From an uncultured Sutterella sp. (lineage in GTDB: Bacteria; Pseudomonadota; Gammaproteobacteria; Burkholderiales; Burkholderiaceae_F): a stretch of 45,039 nt of DNA. This document shows, one piece after another, positions 39,546-45,039 of the stretch. Positions within the stretch are counted from its first letter, which is position 1. Every line of letters starts with the position of its first letter. The position numbers were made by a program, and so were the translations under genes. Where the stretch lies: contig UQTE01000020.1 of NCBI GenBank assembly GCA_900543805.1, forward strand, positions 1-45,039, written 5' to 3'. Under the pieces are notes generated by a model. That model saw nothing but the letters and a program-made list of their open reading frames with translations, made no database searches and was not told the origin of the DNA.

Positions 39546-40469
39546 TCAGGCGGAATGTTCAGCAAGGAAGCTCTCCACGTCGGAGCGCTTCGGAATCGAG
39601 GGGACGGCCCCCTCCTTCGTGACCGACAGGGCCGCGGCCGCCGCGGCGGTGCGAAGCCCCTCGACCAGGGCGGCGGTCTTTCCCGTTTCGGCGTAGGCCC
39701 CGAGCGCACCCACGGCGTAGCCCGCGAGCGTGTCGCCAGCGCCCGTCGTGTCGACGGCCTCGACCCGGAAGGCCGGAACCGAGCCCGATTCGCCCTCCTT
39801 CGTGCGCCAGACGAGACCCTTGGCGCCGAGCGTCAGAATCACGACGGCGACGCCCTTGTCGGCCAAGGCCTTCGCCGCGACTTCGGGAGCGAGCTCGGCC
39901 CCCGTCCACTCGGCCGCCTCCGTTTCGTTCAGAACGAGCGCGTAGAGCCCCGAAAGATCGAGCGCGCAGAGTTCCGGCGAAAAGGGCGACGGATTGAAAA
40001 CGACGCGAAGTCCCCGGCGCTTGCCCTCATGAATGAGGCGTTCCGTGCCGTTCACTTCGTTTTGAAGGACGAGAAAGTCCCCTTCGAGGGCCGTCGAGAG
40101 AAAGTCGTCGACAAGCTCCTCCGTCACCCCGTGGTTCGTGCCCGGGTAATAGAGAATCGCGTTCTCCCCGTCGGGCGTCACCTGAATGAAGGTGTGACCC
40201 GTCGCAGCGCCCTCGTCGACGCGCAGATGCGAGACGTCGGCACCTTCGGTCGCGAGGAAGTCGGAGAGCGGCGTTCCGTCCGCGCCCACCGCGCCGCAGT
40301 GGCGCACCGCGAGCCCGGAGCGGAGCATCGCGACCGTCTGGTTCAAGCCCTTCCCGCCCCAGTGCACCGCACGGTGAGCGGCCTCGAGCGTCTCGCCCGG
40401 ACGCAGAAAATGCGGGACCTTGTAGACGTAGTCGAGATTGAGCGAACCGATGGCGTGGACCTGAGACAT
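39546..40469 (-). CDS. Ribokinase-like PfkB-family sugar kinase
   Basis: The 307-residue protein has the PfkB N-terminal glycine motif (WGGKGLNQ, 37-44, as in ribokinase) and the catalytic TTGAGDTLAGY (D246). Next to a nucleoside hydrolase, the most economical role is phosphorylation of released ribose to ribose-5-phosphate. ATG 40469 starts the conserved strand VHAIGSLNLDYV; a TTG five codons upstream is possible. Dyads upstream suggest local regulation. Confidence 0.87.
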   Translation of the reverse strand: MSQVHAIGSLNLDYVYKVPHFLRPGETLEAAHRAVHWGGKGLNQTVAMLRSGLAVRHCGAVGADGTPLSDFLATEGADVSHLRVDEGAATGHTFIQVTPDGENAILYYPGTNHGVTEELVDDFLSTALEGDFLVLQNEVNGTERLIHEGKRRGLRVVFNPSPFSPELCALDLSGLYALVLNETEAAEWTGAELAPEVAAKALADKGVAVVILTLGAKGLVWRTKEGESGSVPAFRVEAVDTTGAGDTLAGYAVGALGAYAETGKTAALVEGLRTAAAAAALSVTKEGAVPSIPKRSDVESFLAEHSA

Positions 40470-40502
40470 GGCGAATCGAGACAAAAGAGGATGTCCATTC
40501 TA

Positions 40503-40579
40503 CCGATCTTCCAGAAAGATCGGGGACGGATCATCAGTACATGTTGAAGAGGAAAAATTCAGAGACACAAGATATTGTG
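40503..40579 (-). promoter_or_regulatory. Two dyads upstream of the ribokinase-nucleoside hydrolase unit
   Basis: CCGATCTT-CCAGA-AAGATCGG (40503-40523) is a perfect 8+5+8 repeat 34 bp before the kinase ATG, with a TAGAAT -10-like box beside it on the minus strand. CACAA-GATA-TTGTG (40566-40579) lies farther upstream. Both are candidate operators. Confidence 0.35.
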
Positions 40580-40637
40580 CGGCGAGCGTTCCCGACACAA
40601 GAGAGGTTTGCGTCGGATTCCGTCGCATCGGACGCTT

Positions 40638-40656
40638 CGGCTAGGGCGCCTAGCCG
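40638..40656 (-). other. Inverted repeat after the MazG-like gene
   Basis: CGGCTAGG-GCG-CCTAGCCG is a perfect 8-bp stem 40 bp beyond the MazG-like stop. There is no T run on the minus strand. It is either a weak transcript end or a protein-binding dyad. Confidence 0.4.
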
Positions 40657-40695
40657 TTCGCGCGCCGTTCGAATTTTTCTATGGTGAACGACCGC

Positions 40696-41736
40696 TCAAG
40701 CTATCGGAGTTCGGGAGGACGATCCCTCTCCGAACCACGCCTCGGGCGAAGCGTCGAGGATCCGCCTAAGAAGACGCCCCACGAGTCCGGAATTGGCGGC
40801 GCGCAAAAAGGCGCCCGTCTCCATCCGCTCGAGCCCGACGAGTTCCGAAAAAGCCGCCCAGGCAAGGCCCGGGGTCATGTCGTCCCAGTCGTAGAGATGG
40901 GGATCGAGCGGCGGACGGCGCTTCGGCGGGGCGCCGAGCCAATCGCCCGCGAGACGCCAGACGGCGAGCACCGGCGCGACGTAGCGCACGTAGGCAACGC
41001 GGTCGTCGGGAGAAGCCTCCCAAAAGCCCGCGGGATCCGTTTCGAGATGCTTTTCGAGTCTTGCGAGCGCGTCGCGCAGCGCCTCCGCACGACGGCGAAG
41101 CGCATCCCGGGGATCCGCTGAAGGCGGGGGCGGGATCGGAACCGCGGTCTTCTCTTCCTTGAGGGCGACGGCGGGCGCATCCGGCTTTCGAACTTCCTGC
41201 GCGTCTTGCGCAGGCGTCTTCTCTTCCGGCACCGAAGTCCGTACGGCCGCCTTGGCGTCGCCGGCAACGCACGTTTCGACGGTTTCCGGCAGGGAAGCGT
41301 TCTCTTTCTTTTCCTCGGTGTTCGACGGCGCCGTAGCGGGAACGTTCGCCCCCGTGCGCCTCGTCTCCTCGTGAATCGCGCGCGCCGCGGCGCGGGCGGC
41401 CGAGACTTCGCCCTTCACCGCCGTCGCGGGGTACTTTCTTGCGGCCGCGGCGAGCTTGGCGCGCACCGCACGGTCGAGGTCGACGCCGCGGTGATCCGCG
41501 AGCATCGCGAGGTAGATGAGGACGTCCGCCATCTCGGCTTCGATCTCGGCCGAGCGCTCGGGCGCTTCGAGGTCGTCGCCCGACCACTGAAAGCATTCGA
41601 GAAGTTCGGCCGCTTCGATCGAAACCGAAAGCGCGAGGTCTTTGGAAGAGTGAAAGCGCGCCCAATCGCGCTCGTCGCGGAACTTCGCGACGAGCGTGAG
41701 GAAGTCGGACGCGGGCCAGGTCGCCCCGCGGGTCAT
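40696..41736 (-). CDS. MazG-like nucleotide pyrophosphohydrolase fused to an unknown C-terminal domain
   Basis: Residues 10-110 of 346 match the small MazG/dCTPase fold: EAAELLECFQW (E41, E44) and EMADVLIYLAML (E68, D71) give the metal-binding ExxE...ExxD set. Such enzymes hydrolyse (d)NTPs to monophosphates. A Pro/Ala/Glu-rich linker (about 110-205) leads to a helical C-terminal domain (210-346) I do not recognise. The lone domain is normally about 110-120 residues, so the fusion is unusual. It starts 1 bp after the M20 stop, in one operon. Confidence 0.78.
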   Translation of the reverse strand: MTRGATWPASDFLTLVAKFRDERDWARFHSSKDLALSVSIEAAELLECFQWSGDDLEAPERSAEIEAEMADVLIYLAMLADHRGVDLDRAVRAKLAAAARKYPATAVKGEVSAARAAARAIHEETRRTGANVPATAPSNTEEKKENASLPETVETCVAGDAKAAVRTSVPEEKTPAQDAQEVRKPDAPAVALKEEKTAVPIPPPPSADPRDALRRRAEALRDALARLEKHLETDPAGFWEASPDDRVAYVRYVAPVLAVWRLAGDWLGAPPKRRPPLDPHLYDWDDMTPGLAWAAFSELVGLERMETGAFLRAANSGLVGRLLRRILDASPEAWFGEGSSSRTPIA

Positions 41737-41737
41737 C

Positions 41738-42955
41738 TTAGGCGAGGCCCGTGATGCCGAGGACCGTGAGGAGCGCCAACTGCGGACCGAGGTGCATGTC
41801 GGTGCTGTCGAAGTACTCCTTCAGGGAGTGTTCGTTGTAGGTGTGGCCGCCCGTGCCGAGGCAGACGGCGGGGATGCCCAGGGACATCGGCATGTTGCAG
41901 TCGGTCGAGGAGGAACCCGTCCAGGTGACTTCGATGCCGAGGGCCTTGGCGCCTTCGAGGGCGGCGTTGACGGCCGGGCAGTCGGCCGGACGCTGGCCGG
42001 CGGGACGGTCGCCGATCTTCGTCTTCGTGAGCTTCACGTAGGAGGATTCGGGGGCCTTCGTCCAGCGGGCGTTTTCTTCGGCCACGGCCTCTTCAAAGGC
42101 GGCGAGGATGGTTTCCTCGACCTTCATGAGTTCTTCCATGGCGACGCTTCGCATGTCGACGTCGACTTCGCAGTGCGCAGCGATCGTGTTCACCGTCGTG
42201 CCGCCCTTGATCGTGCCGACCGTGTAGGAGGTCTTCGGATCTTCGGGGAGTTCGAGGTTGGCGATCTTGGCGATCGCGCGGCCGATGGCGTGCACGGCCG
42301 AGGGAGCGCGGCCGTAGTCGAGCCAGGAGTGCCCGCCGGGGCCGTCGACGGCGAGGCGCCAGCGGTGCGCACCCGTGGCGCCCGTCTGCACGCGGGCGAC
42401 CGTTTCCATGTCGAGCGCGACGAAGGCGTCGATCTTGCGCGAACCGTCAAAGAGGGCCTTGGCGCCGCGGATGTCGCCGTTGCCTTCTTCGCCGACCGTG
42501 CCGACGAAGAGAATGTCGCCGGCCGTTTCGATCTTGGCGGCTTCGAGCATGCGCAGAACCTGGAGCATGGAACGCAGACCCGAGGCGTTGTCGCCGATGC
42601 CCGGACCGTAGTGGAGATTGCCTTCGGAGCGGACCGTCACGTCGGTTTCCATCGGGAAGACCGTGTCGGTGTGGGCGGCGATCGCGACGACCGGACCCGT
42701 GCCGCGGCCGGGACGGCGGCCGACGACGTTGCCCGACGGATCGATCACGACGTCCGTCAGGCCGTATTCACGGAGAAGACGTGCGATTTCTTCGGCGCGG
42801 CGAGTTTCTTCAAAGGTCGGGGAAGGGATCTGGGCGATCGCGATCTGTTCGGCGAGGGCGCGCGGCGCATCCTCCTTCGCGACGGCAAGCGCCTTCTGCA
42901 CGGATTCGTTGGCGATCAGTTCGCCCATGCGGGCGGCGATGGCGGGATTCGACAT
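41738..42955 (-). CDS. Cytoplasmic M20-family dipeptidase/aminoacylase
   Basis: The 405-residue protein has no signal peptide. The complete M20 set is present: H95/D97 (AAHTDT), D122 (GDNASG), E156/E157 (VGEEGNG), D182, the lid motif GGHS with H209, and H371 (GTGGHTY). This intact lid contrasts with the exported M20 enzyme at 20867. AGAGGAG precedes the ATG at 42955. Likely substrates are dipeptides or N-acyl amino acids. It is first in an operon with the MazG-like gene, and a perfect TATAAT lies upstream. Confidence 0.9.
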   Translation of the reverse strand: MSNPAIAARMGELIANESVQKALAVAKEDAPRALAEQIAIAQIPSPTFEETRRAEEIARLLREYGLTDVVIDPSGNVVGRRPGRGTGPVVAIAAHTDTVFPMETDVTVRSEGNLHYGPGIGDNASGLRSMLQVLRMLEAAKIETAGDILFVGTVGEEGNGDIRGAKALFDGSRKIDAFVALDMETVARVQTGATGAHRWRLAVDGPGGHSWLDYGRAPSAVHAIGRAIAKIANLELPEDPKTSYTVGTIKGGTTVNTIAAHCEVDVDMRSVAMEELMKVEETILAAFEEAVAEENARWTKAPESSYVKLTKTKIGDRPAGQRPADCPAVNAALEGAKALGIEVTWTGSSSTDCNMPMSLGIPAVCLGTGGHTYNEHSLKEYFDSTDMHLGPQLALLTVLGITGLA

Positions 42956-43039
42956 CGAGAACTCCTCTGTCGTGGTTGGTCTGAATGTGTCCGTCCGCGG
43001 CGAAGAGGTCATTCTTCCACCGCGAAACAAGCCGCATGC

Positions 43040-43070
43040 ATTATACGGACCGTGAAGCGAAATCACCAAA
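43040..43070 (-). promoter_or_regulatory. Promoter of the M20-MazG operon
   Basis: On the minus strand a perfect TATAAT (43045-43040) has TTGGTG about 18 bp upstream. Transcription would start near 43033, leaving a leader of about 77 nt. Confidence 0.5.
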
Positions 43071-43232
43071 CCTAACGTGCTCTCCCTAGGGAAAACTGCG
43101 AGATTCGATCGTCCGCTTTCCTTCGCGCGAAGAAACGCCTTGTGCGCAAAACGCCCTGCCTCGGCCGACCGTTTTCACTCTACAAACCCCTCTCAAAGAT
43201 ACAAGACTGTCGATCGGCATTAACCCGCGCCC

Positions 43233-43394
43233 CACATCTTGTGGTGTTGCTCTCTTTCCCTCACGAAGGATAAAAGTGCGCCCGCGGGAACGGAATGTCG
43301 ACCTATTTTCCACAAAGTCTGTGCACTACCTCCGCGTCGGTGCGCGGGAGTTCTTCTCCGAAGCGCCCTTCCTTAATTCGCACAATAATTGTGC
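43233..43394. promoter_or_regulatory. Three CACA/TGTG dyads between divergent M20 and TetR genes
   Basis: CCACA-TCT-TGTGG (43233-43245), CACA-AAGTC-TGTG (43312-43324) and the perfect GCACAAT-A-ATTGTGC (43380-43394) share half-sites. TetR repressors commonly bind such palindromes beside their own gene, so autoregulation and control of the M20 operon is a reasonable inference. Confidence 0.4.
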
Positions 43395-43637
43395 AGATCC
43401 CGCCCAAATGATTTTCCCAAAGAACGCGGACCTCCGCGGATTGCTCCGTTGCCGTTCTCTTCCAGGAAGAGGAAAACGCCCCTTGACGAGCATCAAACCT
43501 CGACATCCTCCGCTCCACATCCTGTAGAATGGCAAAATCTTTCGTCTCCGTCGGTACGCTTTTTCGTACCGATCCGGCCTTTTCCAGACCCGGCTCGACG
43601 GCCGACGGCGACGAACTCACCCTCGGACAGAACACCC

Positions 43638-44273
43638 ATGACGGAATACAACCGCCCCCTCACCCGCCGCGGCCTCGAGAGAAGCCGCCTCATCCTCTCG
43701 AAAGCGATCGAGATCTTCGCCGAAAAGGGTTACGACGCGACCACCCTGAGCGACATCACCGACATCGCCGGGGGCTCGCGCTCCCTCATCTATCACTGCT
43801 TCGGCAACAAGGAGGGGCTCTTTCGGGCGGCGCTGCAGATGATGGTGGACGAAATCTACGGCGCCTACCAAAAGGAAGGCCGCACGGGAAAGACGCTCTA
43901 CGACGAGCTCGTGCACTTCGGAAAGCTCCTCGTGAGCCATCTTGTGACGCCCCGCGCGATCGGGATGATGCGTCTCGTCTACGCGGAAGTCCCCCGTTGC
44001 GAGGGTCTCGGTGACTGGTACTGGCGCGAAGGGGTGCTGAAGAGCTACGAAGCCTTTGCGGGGGTGCTCGAACACTACGTCGTGACGGACCGCGAAAATC
44101 TTCTTGAACTCTCGCGCCTTTACATCGACTATCTTCGCTCGGGCCTTCCGACGCGCCTTCTCATCCTTCCCGACGACCGTCCGACGCAAAAGGACATCGA
44201 AGAGGAAGTGGCGGTCGTGGCCGAACGCTTCGCGCTCTATGTCGAGTCGCGCTTCGCCCTAATCAACCCCTGA
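43638..44273 (+). CDS. TetR/AcrR-family transcriptional regulator
   Basis: The 211-residue protein has a TetR N-terminal helix-turn-helix (about 13-60; ILSKAIEIFAEKGYDATTLSDITDIAGGSRSLIYHCFGNKEGLF). The ligand domain is of the AcrR/C-terminal TetR type and gives no ligand clue. ATG 43638 starts the typical short tail before the HTH. It is divergent from the M20-MazG operon, its likeliest target besides itself. It converges on the broken tnpB with only 6 bp between. Confidence 0.88.
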   Translation: MTEYNRPLTRRGLERSRLILSKAIEIFAEKGYDATTLSDITDIAGGSRSLIYHCFGNKEGLFRAALQMMVDEIYGAYQKEGRTGKTLYDELVHFGKLLVSHLVTPRAIGMMRLVYAEVPRCEGLGDWYWREGVLKSYEAFAGVLEHYVVTDRENLLELSRLYIDYLRSGLPTRLLILPDDRPTQKDIEEEVAVVAERFALYVESRFALINP

Positions 44274-44279
44274 ACAAAT

Positions 44280-44984
44280 TCAGAGGGTTTCTGAGGTCGG
44301 CGGCCTCTCCTGCCCGTCATCCGCGTCTGACGACGCTTCTTCCGGACAGGCGTCGGATACAATCGCACCATTCGCGAGCGAATGGGGACCCACGCCTCTC
44401 AGAAACGAATGCGGATGCAACCGCTCTACGGAGACGGGATCGAGCCCCCTCCGCAGGAACCGCCGTAGCTTGCGCTCCGACGTCCTGTTCGCCGTTTTCA
44501 TTTCCACTACGACGCCGGCATCCAACCAGTGCTGCTTCGAGGTTTGAAGCGCCCTCGCGAGCGCCTCCGAGTCGTAGGTGTTCGTCGTCACCTCGGCATG
44601 AACCAGGTTCAATGCCGCCATGACGTCACGATCCAAAAAGAAAGCCGTATCGCCGAGTCGGCAGCGTCTCTCCCAGAGTTCGTGCTTCACAAATGTGCCG
44701 CTCATCGGATCGTGCTGAGAAGGTTTGAGCTCTCTCGGATTTACCAAAATCACCTCCGATCCAGCGCTTTCAGCCGTTCTTCGAAGTCGTTCGATGAATT
44801 CCGAGGGGGCGCCGTTCAGCACGGATTTTCCGTAGCGGCCGCGTTGGAGTGCCTTCCAGTTGTTTTCCTCCACTCTGATGGTTCCTGCCGAACCGACAAG
44901 GATGCGGACGACCCGGCCATGAATGTTCCTTCGCGTCTCCACGCCGCGGCGCTTCAGGTCGGCGAGCTCCGCCTGCAGGGCCAA
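44280..44984 (-). pseudogene. 5'-truncated TnpB (IS200/IS605-type OrfB) remnant
   Basis: The surviving 234 codons correspond to the C-terminal part of TnpB. A RuvC-II-like TIRVEEN (Glu at 39/40) and the terminal catalytic LDRDVMAALNL (D118/D120) are present, with the intervening NGAPSEFIERLRRTAESAG and VNPRELKPSQ typical of the family. The RuvC-I aspartate region is missing. The zinc-finger cysteines between PSQ and LDRD are absent; HDPMSGTFVKHELWERR stands there instead, as in some divergent relatives. The frame is closed by TGA just upstream (44994-44996), where the terminus of another element begins, so the gene appears interrupted. Probably inactive. Confidence 0.72.
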
Positions 44985-45039
44985 TTGACATCCTCACCGC
45001 CCTGAAGGACGGTGATTCCCTACTGTGCCGTTGGCGGCT
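44985..45039 (-). mobile_element. Right-end / omega-RNA-like terminus of an IS200/IS605-family element (partial)
   Basis: Read on the minus strand, GAATCACCGTCC (45019-45008), loop TTCA, GGGCGGTG (45002-44995) and then AGGATGTCAA (ending at 44985) form an 8-bp hairpin with flanks. This is the pattern familiar from the 3' ends of tnpB elements, where the guide-RNA scaffold ends in GGATGTCAA. The corresponding tnpB would lie beyond the window. Recognition is from memory of the motif, not a search. Confidence 0.6.

Larger units (their letters stand above)
42956..43637. other. Divergent regulatory region between M20 and TetR genes
   Basis: This 682-bp gap has no convincing gene. It holds the M20 promoter, three CACA/TGTG dyads (separate entries), CCCTAGGG (43083-43090) and the palindrome CTTCGCGCGAAG (43120-43131). 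A TAGAAT box at 43525-43530 could belong to the TetR gene. The open frame running into the TetR gene from 43389 is not family-like before the chosen start. Confidence 0.5.

Noticed and set aside
4284..43226. TTAACCC-type heptamers near 4286, 16027, 16131 and 43220 as one regulon motif
   Set aside because: A 7-mer is expected several times by chance in 45 kb; only the two local copies upstream of mccA are retained as a weak signal.
43389..43637. N-terminal extension of the TetR regulator
   Set aside because: The added 83 residues are low-complexity and not TetR-like; the family starts naturally at 43638.
1..45039. CRISPR arrays, tRNA or rRNA genes
   Set aside because: No regularly spaced direct repeats, cloverleaf-like segments or rRNA sequences were seen on reading either strand.

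Overview
The window looks like chromosome of an anaerobic, respiratory betaproteobacterium, most likely of the Sutterellaceae (Burkholderiales). This placement is inferred from the ygfZ / mltG-tmk-holB block, a recombinase with the Burkholderiales-type N-terminal domain, oxygen-independent NrdD/NrdG, a Tat-exported molybdoenzyme, an MccA-type octaheme cytochrome and GC-rich coding sequence. No 16S rRNA is present to confirm it. No rRNA, tRNA, CRISPR array or prophage was seen.

Layout. 78-4176 (minus): a three-gene molybdoenzyme operon (catalytic, four-cluster Fe-S and NrfD-type membrane subunits). 4692-9704 (minus): a giant exonuclease-RecQ-UvrD fusion. 9920-13615 (plus): a DMT transporter, then three exported proteins (CMD-family, alpha/beta hydrolase, cupin). 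14041-19169 (minus): an MccA-type sulfite reductase and an upstream TtrS-like sensor kinase. 19273-24581 (plus): a tyrosine recombinase, an exported M20 metallopeptidase with a separate exported M20 lid-domain protein, and a MATE transporter. 24673-28469 (minus): a BOF protein and holB, tmk, mltG, with ygfZ divergent at 28623. 30025-34107 (plus): a SpeFL-like leader peptide, ornithine decarboxylase and the PotE antiporter. 34228-35172: a second DMT transporter. 35343-37987 (minus): nrdG and nrdD. 38093-40469 (minus): nucleoside hydrolase, ribokinase-like kinase and an unknown gene. 40696-42955 (minus): a MazG-like fusion and a cytosolic M20 peptidase. 43638-44273 (plus): a TetR regulator. The right edge holds a broken tnpB beside what looks like the terminus of another IS200/IS605-type element.

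How the genes fit together. The molybdoenzyme, MccA and the TtrS-like kinase suggest respiration with sulfur oxyanions or similar acceptors from the periplasm. SpeF and PotE import and decarboxylate ornithine and export putrescine. NrdD/NrdG supply deoxynucleotides without oxygen. The nucleoside hydrolase and ribokinase-like kinase feed nucleoside ribose into central metabolism.

Most notable: (1) an unlabelled 40-codon ORF at 30025-30147 whose core closely resembles the ornithine-sensing arrest peptide SpeFL, followed by a pyrimidine-rich, Rho-site-like leader and speF-potE; (2) an M20 peptidase lacking the GGHS lid motif, followed 11 bp later by a small exported protein that is essentially only that lid; (3) an mccA-like gene with the diagnostic CX15CH heme motif, without its usual partner genes but next to an orphan sensor kinase.
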